Source: Planctomycetaceae bacterium
Lineage (GTDB): Bacteria; Planctomycetota; Planctomycetia; Pirellulales; Pirellulaceae
Assembly (NCBI GenBank): GCA_007121535.1
Contig: SKKK01000253.1
Location: 1 to 35,038 of the forward strand
DNA: 35,038 nucleotides
Direction of reading: 5' to 3'
Below the pieces are notes generated by a model that saw only the letters and a list, made by a program, of their open reading frames with translations, ran no database searches and was not told the DNA's origin. Each line of letters starts with the position of its first letter. The stretch's first letter is position 1. Below are positions 16,485-24,734 of this stretch, one piece after another. The translations under genes were made by a program, and so were the position numbers.

Positions 16485-18350
16485 ATGCGACGTTATCTCG
16501 GCTATGCCATCGTGATCGCCTGTCTGGGCATGATGGGTTGGGCTGTGTCTTTCGGTACACTGCCGCCCGCCGATTTTACTTTCAGTAATGGCGATGAAAT
16601 CAAGACGATCGATCCCGCCATTTCGACGGGCCAACCGGAAGGACGCATCATCTGGGCGCTGTTCGAGGGCCTTTGCCGCTGGCACCCGGAGACTTTGGAG
16701 CCGATTCCCGGAGTCGCCGAGCGGTGGGAGGTGTCGGAGGACAAATGCACGTATACCTTTTTCCTCCGCCCCGAAGCTCGTTGGTCCGATGATACGCCGG
16801 TGACCGCTCACGACTTTCACTATTCGCTGCGGCGATTCCTGCATCCTGCGACGGCCGCCGAGTACGGTAAGGAACTCTGGTACGTCAAGAATGCCCGACG
16901 CTTTACGACTCGTGACGTGTCGGTCGGCGATCCGGTCGAAATAGAACTGCACCAGCAACCCGAAGACGCATTGCCGTTCGCTGAGGGCATCGTTTTGCGA
17001 GGAACGCTGGTCAACGTCGACGATCACGGCGATGACCGCCCGATCTTCACGGTCGAAATCGATGGCAGGACGCAGCGTTTTCAACGAACCGACGAAGGCA
17101 GCACGGACGACGGCGTGACGGCGTGCCGCATGCTGACCTACGATTTCGATCACGTCGGCATCCGGGCGATCGATCGGCAGACCTTGGAGATCCGGCTGAA
17201 TCATCCGGTGCCTTACTTCGTGCAATTGATGGGATTTTATCCGTTTTCACCGGTCAACCGGCGATGCGTCGAGACACACGGCTACCCGGGTTGGACACGG
17301 CCGGAGAACCTGGTCAGCAACGGAGCGTTTCGGTTGAAGTTTCGACGCGTTCGCGACCGCATCCGGCTGGTAAAGAGCCCGACCTATTGGAACCGCGACC
17401 AGGTCCAACTGGAAACGATCGACGCCTTGGCGGTCAAGTCGACGACGACCATGTTGAACCTGTATATGACCGGTAAAGTCGATTGGATCACCTCGGTGCC
17501 CACCGAGGTGGTGACGGATCTGATGGAACGCGATGACTTTAAGCCTTCCCCCTATCTGGCGCTCTACTATTACTTGATCAACACGCAGCGGCCGCCGCTG
17601 GATGATCCTCGAGTGCGTCGGGCGTTGGCGATGGCCGTCGACCGTGACGAGATCGTCGAGCGGGTGACTCGGTCGGGTCAGGTGCCTGCCTACAGCTTGG
17701 TGCCTGAAGAGATCAGCAAGTACGTCGACTACACGCCACCCGCCTTCGGAGGGTTCGATCCCGACGAGGCTCGACGGCTGATGGCCGAAGCAGGCTATCC
17801 GGACGGACGCGGCTGTCCGCGGATCGAAGTGCTGTACAACACGCACGAGAGCCATAAGGCGATCGCCGAAGTCGTCCAAGCTCAATGGAAACGGCACTTG
17901 GGCGTCGACGTGACCTTGAACAATCAGGAATGGGGCGCGTATCTGACCTCGCGCCGTCAAGGCCGGTACATGATCGCCCGCGCCGGATGGATCGGCGATT
18001 ATATCGATCCCAATACGTTCTTGGATCTGTTCACCAGCGATAATCCTCAGAATCAATCGGGATGGTCTCACGACGAATACGATCGCTTGATGAAAGCGGC
18101 GCAGGTCGAACCGGATAATCAGCGGCGGATGGAGTTGTTTCATGCCGCCGAAGTGATCTTGCTGGACGAGCTGCCCATGATCCCGTTCTATGTCTACGTG
18201 TCTCAATCGATGGTCCGGCCGTGGGTCACGGGCTTCTATCACAACATCCAAGATGTCCATCCGCTGTGGGCCATCGGAATCGATGAATCGTTGCGCGAAA
18301 AGCTTCGCCCCGGCTCGCGGGGGCTGCGAATCGAGGAGGCACGGCGATGA
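16485..18350 (+). CDS. oppA: Oligopeptide ABC transporter, periplasmic substrate-binding protein (SBP_bac_5)
   Basis: A 621-residue protein. The ATG at 16485 gives a signal-anchor or signal peptide (RRYLGYAIVIACLGMMGWAV) and lies just downstream of a good promoter, so it is preferred to the longer frame from 16302. Family marks: NGDEIKTIDPAISTGQPEG, LFEGLCRWHPETLEPIPGVA, the WSDDTPVTAHDFHYSLRRFL segment, LYYYLINTQRPPLDDPRVRR, and YDRLMKAAQ near the end. Residues about 143-221 form an insert that is longer than in enteric OppA and contains a small beta-rich segment. The protein captures peptides in the periplasm and delivers them to the OppBC permeases encoded next; the stop overlaps the oppB start by 4 bases. 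Confidence 0.9.
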   Translation: MRRYLGYAIVIACLGMMGWAVSFGTLPPADFTFSNGDEIKTIDPAISTGQPEGRIIWALFEGLCRWHPETLEPIPGVAERWEVSEDKCTYTFFLRPEARWSDDTPVTAHDFHYSLRRFLHPATAAEYGKELWYVKNARRFTTRDVSVGDPVEIELHQQPEDALPFAEGIVLRGTLVNVDDHGDDRPIFTVEIDGRTQRFQRTDEGSTDDGVTACRMLTYDFDHVGIRAIDRQTLEIRLNHPVPYFVQLMGFYPFSPVNRRCVETHGYPGWTRPENLVSNGAFRLKFRRVRDRIRLVKSPTYWNRDQVQLETIDALAVKSTTTMLNLYMTGKVDWITSVPTEVVTDLMERDDFKPSPYLALYYYLINTQRPPLDDPRVRRALAMAVDRDEIVERVTRSGQVPAYSLVPEEISKYVDYTPPAFGGFDPDEARRLMAEAGYPDGRGCPRIEVLYNTHESHKAIAEVVQAQWKRHLGVDVTLNNQEWGAYLTSRRQGRYMIARAGWIGDYIDPNTFLDLFTSDNPQNQSGWSHDEYDRLMKAAQVEPDNQRRMELFHAAEVILLDELPMIPFYVYVSQSMVRPWVTGFYHNIQDVHPLWAIGIDESLREKLRPGSRGLRIEEARR

Positions 18351-19264
18351 CGGCCTTCTTCCTGCGGCGTGCGCTTTGGTTGGTACTGACCTTGTGGATC
18401 GTCTTCACCGTCAGCTTTTTCCTCATGCGTTCAGTCCCTGGGGGGCCGTTCAGCCAGGAACGCGAACTGGAACCGCAGATCGCCGAGTTGATCCAGGAGC
18501 GATATCGCTTGGACGATCCGCTGTGGCAGCAGTATCTTCGGGAGTTGACGGCGGCGTTGCGCGGCGATTTGGGTTATTCGTATCGCAAACCGGATTTCTC
18601 GAACGCCGAGATCATCTCGCAGGGGCTGCCGGTATCCGCGTCGCTGGGCATCGTGGCGTTGGCGTTCGCCGTCCTGTTGGGTTTGCCGGCGGGGATCATT
18701 TCGGCGGTGCGGCGCGGCACCTTGGTCGATGCCGGGTTGATGTTGGCTGCCACCGTGGGGATCGCGCTGCCGAATTTTATCATCGCCAGCGTGTTGATCA
18801 TCCTGCTGGTTTTCCTGATACCCGTATTTCCCGCCGGTGGTTGGGGCTCGCTGAATCAATTGATCCTGCCCGCGTTTTGTTTGGGCGCTCCTTACGCGGC
18901 GTTCATCGCTCGGCTGACACGGACGGGCATGCTGGACGTTCTGTCACAAGACTACATCCGCACGGCCTATGCCAAGGGGCTGGCCGACCGCGTCGTGATC
19001 TTGCGCCACGCACTGCGGCTGGCGATGGTACCCGTCGTCTCGTTCCTGGGGCCTGCCATCGCGGGCATCCTGACCGGATCTCTGGTGATCGAGCAGATTT
19101 TCGCCATCCCCGGACTGGGCGCTCACTTTGTCGAAGCCGCGTTGATGAGCGACTATACGTTGGCCATGGCGGTGGTGCTGCTGTACACCGTGCTGTTGTA
19201 CACGATGAACTTCGTCGTCGACCTGTCGTACTCGCTGATCGATCCTCGAGTCCGCTTGGAATAG
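18347..19264 (+). CDS. oppB: Oligopeptide ABC transporter permease OppB/DppB
   Basis: A 305-residue inner-membrane permease with six helices. N-terminal FLLRR-type start (MTAFFLRRALWLVLTLW), FSFFLMRSVPGGPF-like motif, ERYRLDDPLWQQYLREL and GDLGYSY are characteristic of the OppB family. The cytoplasmic EAA loop reads DYIRTAYAKGLADRVVILRHALR and contacts the ATPases. The ATG lies inside the oppA stop (ATGA), so the two are translationally coupled; oppC follows after 1 base. Normal length. Confidence 0.93.
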   Translation: MTAFFLRRALWLVLTLWIVFTVSFFLMRSVPGGPFSQERELEPQIAELIQERYRLDDPLWQQYLRELTAALRGDLGYSYRKPDFSNAEIISQGLPVSASLGIVALAFAVLLGLPAGIISAVRRGTLVDAGLMLAATVGIALPNFIIASVLIILLVFLIPVFPAGGWGSLNQLILPAFCLGAPYAAFIARLTRTGMLDVLSQDYIRTAYAKGLADRVVILRHALRLAMVPVVSFLGPAIAGILTGSLVIEQIFAIPGLGAHFVEAALMSDYTLAMAVVLLYTVLLYTMNFVVDLSYSLIDPRVRLE

Positions 19265-19265
19265 C

Positions 19266-20351
19266 ATGAACGGAAGCACAGAGACGATCGCATCGGTCGG
19301 TACGCAGCAGGGCGTCTCGTTGGCCAAGGAGGCTTGGCGGCGCTTGCGCAAGAGCTGGACGGCCACCCTGGCGCTATGGACGCTTGTGGTGCTGGCCACG
19401 CTGGCCGTACTGACCCCGCTGCTGCCGCTACAGCCGCCGCGACGCGTGGAAACGGATCGGGCTTTCGAGTCGCCCACGCTGGTCGGTCCCGAAGTGCCGC
19501 TGTTGCCCAGCGAAGCGACGCCGGACGAGCGGGACGCTGCGCTGGCCGAGGGTTTCGGACGCCTGGATCCGCTCAGCGAGCTGATGCTGCGCACCCGTGC
19601 TAATGTATTCGGCGGATGGTCCATCCCGTCGATTTTCGGCACGGACAAGCTCGGTCGCGATATCCTCTCTCGCCTTTTCTGGGGTGGCCGAGTCTCGTTG
19701 ACCGTGGGCCTGGTCGCCGCGCTGGTGTCGTTGGTGATCGGAGTCACCTACGGAGCCGTATCGGCCTATGCCGGCGGTTGGGTCGACAACCTGATGATGC
19801 GTTTGGTGGACGTGATGTATTCGGTACCGTTCATCTTTGTGGTCATCTTTTTGATTACCATTTTGAACGCCGAGGGGATCAAGGAAGTCCTCGAACGCGA
19901 TTACGGCGTCAACCGCATGGTGATCTTCTTTTTTTTGGTCGGCGCGATCTACTGGTTGACCATGGCGCGCGTGGTGCGAGGCCAAGTGCTGTCGCTGCGC
20001 AACGAACCGTTCGTCGAAGCAGCCCGAGCGATGGGCGCGGGCCATGGTCGCATCCTGCTGCACCACATCGTCCCCAACCTGTGGAGCGTGGTGATCGTGT
20101 ACCTGACGCTGACGATCCCGCGCGTCATGCTGTTCGAAGCGTTTCTGTCCTTCCTGGGCCTGGGCGTCGAACCGCCCGACGTGTCCTGGGGGCTGCTGGC
20201 CAACGAGGGCATCCAGGCGATCACGCCCATTCGCATCGACTGGTGGCTGGTGGCCTACCCGGGTTTGGCGCTCGGCGTCACCCTGCTGGCACTGAACTTC
20301 CTGGGCGACGGGCTGCGCGATGCCCTGGATCCGCGGATGAAGAACCGCTGA
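19266..20351 (+). CDS. oppC: Oligopeptide ABC transporter permease OppC/DppC
   Basis: A 361-residue permease with an N-terminal cytoplasmic OppC-type segment (WRRLRKSWTATLALWTLV), a periplasmic insert of about 70 residues (PPRRVETDRAFESPTLVGPE onward, longer than usual), then GTDKLGRDILSRLFWGGRVS, the conserved start of the core. The EAA loop is EAARAMGAGHGRILLHHIVP, and the end LNFLGDGLRDALDPRM is diagnostic. No oppD/oppF ATPase genes follow; the next sequence is a ligase remnant. The transporter must use ATPases encoded elsewhere, or the operon has lost its 3' part. Confidence 0.93.
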   Translation: MNGSTETIASVGTQQGVSLAKEAWRRLRKSWTATLALWTLVVLATLAVLTPLLPLQPPRRVETDRAFESPTLVGPEVPLLPSEATPDERDAALAEGFGRLDPLSELMLRTRANVFGGWSIPSIFGTDKLGRDILSRLFWGGRVSLTVGLVAALVSLVIGVTYGAVSAYAGGWVDNLMMRLVDVMYSVPFIFVVIFLITILNAEGIKEVLERDYGVNRMVIFFFLVGAIYWLTMARVVRGQVLSLRNEPFVEAARAMGAGHGRILLHHIVPNLWSVVIVYLTLTIPRVMLFEAFLSFLGLGVEPPDVSWGLLANEGIQAITPIRIDWWLVAYPGLALGVTLLALNFLGDGLRDALDPRMKNR

Positions 20352-20385
20352 GCCTGCATGATTCGTAACCCGAAGCGTCGGCAAG

Positions 20386-20720
20386 GAAAACCCGGACGGC
20401 GCCGCGTTCTCTGTGGGAACCGATTTATCTGAGGTCCAGCGGGCCGCACCGCCGCCTGTCGGCAGTGTGATCACGTTCCGCTACCAGGTGCCTTACAATG
20501 GCGGTGTGCCCGGTTTGCGTCTTTCGTCCGTGTCCGCAAGCCGACTGGGACCGAACCAACCGCCGAGGTTCGGCCGACGAACTCGACCACGGTCGGCGTC
20601 AAAGCCGATGTGGCCCTTGCGGGATCGCTGGATGGTTCTGCCGCGCGGCATTTCGAGTTCAACGCCAACAAACTCATTGCAGAGAAAACGGGCAAAGGAT
20701 ACGTCGAAACGGGAAACTGA
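20386..20720 (+). pseudogene. Remnant of an ATP-dependent DNA ligase with WGR domain
   Basis: Read across one frameshift, this is the C-terminal OB domain of a small ATP-dependent DNA ligase: frame one gives FSVGTDLSEVQRAAPPPVGS and ITFRYQ to GGVP (about 20407-20512), and after a one-base loss frame three gives RFASFVRVRKPTG (from about 20513). The same frame continues to SLDGSAARHFEF and then directly to NKLIAEKTGKGYVE before the stop at 20718-20720. These are the first and last segments of a WGR domain, whose middle of about 50-60 residues is missing. Ligase-WGR fusions are known in planctomycetes. The N-terminal nucleotidyltransferase domain is absent. Not functional. Confidence 0.75.
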
Positions 20721-20895
20721 CTCCAGCCCCTTCCCCGTGGCACTGAAATAGCATCAAGCCCGTGAATGGCTGTGCAGGCCGCGTTTCCGGTGTAGAATGT
20801 TTTCCTGAATAATTGGTGCTGGGAATGGTACCAGGCTGCGATTGCCAGCGTGAAGATCAAACTTCGTTCGTCCTTTTCTCAAGAAGTGCCCACCG

Positions 20896-21597
20896 ATGAC
20901 GCGCAGGTTACCCGGATTGTTGCTGGCCTTGGCGGCGCTGTTCTGCGCCGCGTCTGCTGAGGCTGCGAAGCCGAATTTTATCATCATCAATGTCGACGAC
21001 CTGGGCTATGCCGACATCGGCCCCTACGGTTCGGACAACCGAACGCCGCATCTGGACCGGATGGCTGCCGAGGGGCGGTTGCTGACAAGCCATTATGCCG
21101 CCCCGGTTTGCAGTCCGTCGCGCGCCGCGCTGTTGACCGGCTGTTACCCGAAACGCGTCCTGCCGATACAACACGTATTGTTTCCTGCGGCTGCCGTCGG
21201 CTTGCATCCGGACGAGGTGACGCCCAGCGGTCTGATCGGCGATTGGACCGAAGAGGTGGATTGGAGCGTGGGCCAAATCCTGGACACCCTCCGCGAACTG
21301 GAACTCGACCAGAACACGTTCGTGTTATTCACCTCGGATAACGGCGGCTCGCTTCGGCACGGCTCGTTCAACCATCCGCTGCGCGGCGCCAAGGGCAGCA
21401 CCTTCGAGGGCGGCATGCGTGTCTGCACGATCGCTTGGTGGCCCGGCAAGATCCCCGCAGGAACGCGGACCGACGCGATTACCAGCATGATGGATCTGCT
21501 GCCCACGCTGGCCAATCTGGCCGGCGCAGCTTTGCCCGACGACCGTAAATGGGACGGTGTCGATCAGTGGCCGGTGTTGGCAGACGACGTCCAAACT
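20896..21597 (+). pseudogene. Arylsulfatase-type sulfatase, internally deleted and 3'-truncated
   Basis: The start is intact: ATG 20896, signal peptide (LLLALAALFCAASAEA), NFIIINVDDLGYADIGPYGS with the metal-binding DD, and the CSPSRAALLTG signature whose Cys is converted to formylglycine. After HPDEVT (about 21220) the sequence jumps to GDWTEEVDWSVGQ, a segment normally some 110-130 residues further on, so the middle with the catalytic His and Lys residues is gone, in frame. LFTSDNGG, RGAKGSTFEGGMRV and DGVDQWPVL follow as usual. At about 21598 the gene runs into a transposase fragment in another frame. The product, if made, should be inactive. Typical planctomycete sulfatases desulfate algal or host polysaccharides. 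Confidence 0.85.
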
Positions 21598-21884
21598 GGC
21601 TGCGACCATTCTTCAAGGACATCTTTCAGGAACTGCAGCGCGGAAAAGCACTGGCGTCCTTTGTCTTTCACGAACGCCACTATCTGCTGGCAATCGATGG
21701 CACGGAGTATTTTTCTTCCGATTCGATTCACTGCTCCGGCTGTCTTTGTCGGGACAGCAAGACAGGCAAAAGGTCCTTCTATCATCAGATGCAGAGTCCG
21801 GTCTTGGTGCAGCCGGGAAAGAAGGAGGTCATTCCCTTGGCTCCCGAACCCATCGTGAAACAAGATGGGAGCAACAACTGGGGG
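21598..21884 (+). pseudogene. Transposase fragment (DDE/IS4-like type)
   Basis: In a frame different from the sulfatase, about 95 residues read as the central part of a transposase: WLRPFFKDIFQELQRGKAL, HYLLAIDGTEYFSSDSIHC, FYHQM, then VIPLAPEPIVKQDGSNN. The DGT-FSS-HC and APEPI-KQDG blocks are familiar from a planctomycete/proteobacterial transposase family with a DDE-type core, assigned here from memory. Both ends are missing. The 5' end is fused to the sulfatase remnant and the 3' end stops at a MITE. No terminal inverted repeats of its own were found. Confidence 0.6.
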
Positions 21885-21990
21885 TTAGCACCGTTCGAGA
21901 AATAACTGTCCGATGTCCCCTCGCCCCTCTGGGGAGAGGGCAGGGTGAGGGGGTCAGAAAGTGCGTCAGTTATTTCTCGAACGGTGCTTA
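21885..21990. mobile_element. MITE-like element, copy 1
   Basis: A 100-base core (21888-21987) is bounded by perfect terminal inverted repeats of 21 bases, starting GCACCGTTCGAGAAATAAC on the left and mirrored exactly on the right. TTA stands directly on both sides (21885-21887 and 21988-21990), consistent with a 3-base target duplication. The interior has no coding potential but can fold, with CCCCTC and GAGGGG arms around CTCTGGGGAGAG. Copy 2 is at 33983-34087 with about 5-6 differences. The right TTA is the complement of the TAA stop codon of the sigma-factor gene, so the insertion lies exactly at that stop. Confidence 0.85.
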
Positions 21991-22980
21991 GTAGCGGCCG
22001 GCGCGTTCCAGCATGCGTTCGCGGGGATCTTTCAGGCCGTCGGATAATCGTTTCAGAGCCTCGGTCTCGATCTGGCGGACTCGTTCGCGAGTCAATCCGA
22101 GGGCTTCGCCGATTTCTTTCAACGTGTGAGGTTCGGTATCTCCCAGGCCGAATCGCATTCGCAGCACGGTCGCCTCGCGGTGTTCCAATTCGTCCAGCAT
22201 CCGCAGCGCGCTGGTCATGACATCGGTCTCCAGCAACTCGTCTTCGGGCGTCTTGGCTCGTTCATCCATCACCGTGTCGCCCAAGCTCCAACCGGCCTCG
22301 ACCTGATCGGTCTGCGGAGTCAGGTTGTAGATGCGGATCGCCTTTTTGATGATCGGCAACTTTTTCTTGGGCAATCCCAACACGCGAGCGATCTCTTCCG
22401 GTGTGGGAGTCCGCCCCAGTTCTTCGCTCAACCGCGTGTTCGCTCGACGCCACTTCGACAGCAATTCCACCATGTACGCGGGAATGCGGATCGTCTTGGC
22501 CGAATTGATCAATGCCCGCTTGATCGATTGTTTGATCCAGTAGCTGGCATAGGTGCTGAAGCGGGTGCCCATGGTCGGATCGAAGCCTTCGACCGCCCGC
22601 AGCAGGCCCAGATTGCCTTCTTCGATCAGATCGGGCAGGCTGAGCCCTTTACCGACGTATCCGCGAGCGATGTTGACGACCAATCGCAAGTTGGCTCGGA
22701 CCATGCGATCACGGGCTTCGGCGTCCCCCATCGCGATCCGCTCGGCCAGCATGGTTTCTTCCTCGGCGGTCAGCAAAGCGGTCGCGTTGATCTCGCGAAG
22801 ATACGTTTCCAGAGGACTTTGCGGCGACGAGTCACTGGATCGGCGAGTGCGGCGGCCGCGGCGTACATCTTCCAGTTCCGGGTCGACGAATTCGTCAGGG
22901 TGATCGACGGTGGCCCCGGTAAGATGTTGGTTTTCGTAATGATCGACGGCCGCATACTGATCAACTCGAGTATAGCGCAT
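21988..22980 (-). CDS. Primary-type sigma-70 factor (RpoD/SigA family)
   Basis: A 330-residue sigma factor that directs RNA polymerase to promoters. The ATG at 22980 is chosen; the longer frame to 23202 adds sequence that is not sigma-like and contains a repeat hairpin. Region 1.2 is SPLETYLREINATALLTAEEE, region 2 contains NLRLVVNIARGYVGKGLSLP, LIEEGNLGLLRAVEGFD and RFSTYASYWIKQSI (-10 recognition and melting), region 3 follows (RIPAYMVELLSKWRR), and region 4 is LKEIGEALGLTRERVRQIE (-35 helix-turn-helix). It lacks region 1.1, as in compact planctomycete SigA or group 2 factors, so primary versus alternative cannot be fully settled. The stop codon coincides with the edge of a MITE. Confidence 0.92.
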   Translation of the reverse strand: MRYTRVDQYAAVDHYENQHLTGATVDHPDEFVDPELEDVRRGRRTRRSSDSSPQSPLETYLREINATALLTAEEETMLAERIAMGDAEARDRMVRANLRLVVNIARGYVGKGLSLPDLIEEGNLGLLRAVEGFDPTMGTRFSTYASYWIKQSIKRALINSAKTIRIPAYMVELLSKWRRANTRLSEELGRTPTPEEIARVLGLPKKKLPIIKKAIRIYNLTPQTDQVEAGWSLGDTVMDERAKTPEDELLETDVMTSALRMLDELEHREATVLRMRFGLGDTEPHTLKEIGEALGLTRERVRQIETEALKRLSDGLKDPRERMLERAGRY

Positions 22981-23796
22981 GTAAGTCAGTTCTCGTGGGT
23001 GGCACGGACATCCGGTCCGTGCAAGACGCTTCGGCAATCCATTCTTCTCGCTGGGTAAGATCACGAAGTAGACGAAGATGGACTTGGCGGACGATTGCCC
23101 GTGTCGTGCCCTCTTGATCCAGCGTCCAATATCGGCCGATGTGCATGAACGACTGAAGCGCCACCGACGGGGGAAGAAGTTTAGCGGATGCGCGTGAAAC
23201 ACGAGCGCTGACCATTGATTCGGCTGACGCGATCACAGCGGATATGCCAAGTGGCGAATGGCTACCCGTAAAGCGACGCCCGTCCCCCCTGTCCCCTTGA
23301 ATAAACCGAAAATCCCCTGCTCGGAGCGGGTCTCTGACCCCGCCGAAACCGCCGACCGTTGGTCTCCCAGGCCAGTGGCTTCTTCGTGTCACGTTTAGCG
23401 GGAAGAGGTTGAGGGCGCGCACGATACGAACGGGAGAATCGGCAAATCCCGATCAAGTTGTCTGATGTTCTCAAGAAGAATCCCCTCGGAGAGCCCGATC
23501 GTTTGATCTTGGTTTCCGAGGGGCGTCCTCCGAATTGTACCACTCAACCTCGGAGTACTTAAGTATGCACTGCAATCTGCTTCGCGATCTGAACTTTTTG
23601 GCGGTTTCTTTGGGATCTCGACCGAAAGTTCGCCAACAACGCCCGACAAGACGGGTGCTTATTGCACGCTTCCCGCCTGTAGAGAAACAGGGAACGGAAC
23701 GGTCTGGAGGCTCCTGCTTCCATGCTTTCACCCAAGCACGCCAAGACGTGCCAAGCCCTCATTTTCTTCTTTCCAAGAAGCCGCTTGAGCAACGCC
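22981..23796. other. Long region without a supportable gene; hairpin repeat in the sigma-factor leader
   Basis: GCACGGAC (23002-23009) pairs perfectly with GTCCGTGC (23015-23022) around a 5-base loop, 22 bases upstream of the sigma-factor start; similar GGCACGGAC...GTCCGTGCC palindromes are common planctomycete repeats. A minus-strand frame across about 23000-23200 (FMHIGRYWTLDQEGTTRA onward) has protein-like composition but no recognisable family. The rest shows no RNA gene, promoter or repeat that I can defend. The promoter of the sigma-factor gene must lie within it. Confidence 0.4.
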
Positions 23797-24507
23797 ATGA
23801 ACTTCGACCACTTCCCAATCGACCGACTGCGACCCGTGCCCTTGGATACCGTCTTGACACTCCGCGGCCCCCGGCGAGATCGTCACGATCGCGCCAAATG
23901 GCACACCGAACGAGGCCCGCTGTCGATCGCGGATGCGAAGTTCTTCAATTGGCATCAGGACCAAGGTGGCGGCGGTGCCATCGACCTGGTGATGCACCTG
24001 GCCGGCGTCGACTGCCGCACGGCGAGGATCTGGCTGGCGTCGTACGCCTCGGCCGGCCTTCCAACCACCGCCCTCCTCGCCGTTGACCCTTCTGGCGGGA
24101 AGCCGGCGACAGTCTGGAGGCCCGACGCCTTGCGTCTGCCCCAGGGCGATCCTCGCCGGCTGGCCCGCGTCCGCCATTGCCTCACGCATCGTCGAGGGCC
24201 GTGTACCTCGTTGCTGGAGCCGCTGTTGGAATTGGGCCAACTTTACGCGGACAGTCACGCCAAAGTAGTCTTCGTCTTGGTGGCCGGAAAGGCCCGGCGA
24301 GCTGTCGGGGCAAAACTGCGGGGGACCGGACCGCGAGTCTGGCGAGCCATGGCGTTTGGCAGCAACAAAGATCTGGGATATTTCTGGATCGGCGCCCGGG
24401 CCGCCCGCGAGATCGTGCTCTGCGAATCCGCCATCGCTGCGCTTAGCACCGTTCGCCGCCTACGCCCGTCGGCCCACGACTGGAATGACGTACTCACCTC
24501 GCACTGA
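23797..24507 (+). pseudogene. DUF3991/toprim primase-like protein with internal deletion
   Basis: A 236-residue open frame from ATG 23797. The N-terminal half fits DUF3991-toprim proteins: PLDTVLTLRGPRRDRHDRAK, KFFNWHQDQGGGGAIDLVMH, then a middle segment (LTHRRGPCTSLLEPLLELGQ, LYADSHAKVVFVLVAGK, LRGTGPRVWRAMAFGSNKD). The toprim domain opens with EIVLCESAIAAL and then goes straight to RRLRPSAHDWNDVL, the family C-terminus. In intact relatives 55-65 residues lie between, including the DxD metal-binding strand (GFDAD-type), so the catalytic core is lost without a frameshift. The deletion point (24443-24455) reads TTAGCACCGTTCG, identical to the MITE terminus with its TTA flank. Such proteins usually belong to mobile elements. 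Confidence 0.7.
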
Positions 24508-24666
24508 CGGCAAGCCTCATCACAGCCCAGCACACGCGACTCCACTCCCTACTGCACCTCAACCCCATCCGTGATCGCGACCGAATCCCCGTCGATAATC
24601 TCGCCCGCTCTCAGGGGAACCGCCTGTTGACCGTGGTGACTTGCCGAGGTACGATTTCATACTGCC

Positions 24667-24700
24667 AGTTGGGAGAGCTGTCTGCTGACGGTTCGAGTTC
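24667..24700 (+). other. tRNA-like remnant (D-arm and T-arm words)
   Basis: AGTTGGGAGAGC (24667-24678) matches the consensus of a tRNA D loop and 3' D stem, and GGTTCGAGTTC (24690-24700) that of a T arm. They are in the right order but only 11 bases apart instead of about 35-40, and neither acceptor nor anticodon stem can be built. It could be a decayed tRNA or an attachment-site scar next to mobile-type genes, or chance. Confidence 0.25.
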
Positions 24701-24734
24701 AGGCAACTGAACCCTAGCTGGCCTTTTTTGTGTA

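Noticed and set aside
15150-17225. 691-codon minus-strand open frame spanning the motor and opp genes
   Set aside because: It is a shadow of the ExbB-like gene (other frame) and of oppA (antisense); it has no recognisable domain.
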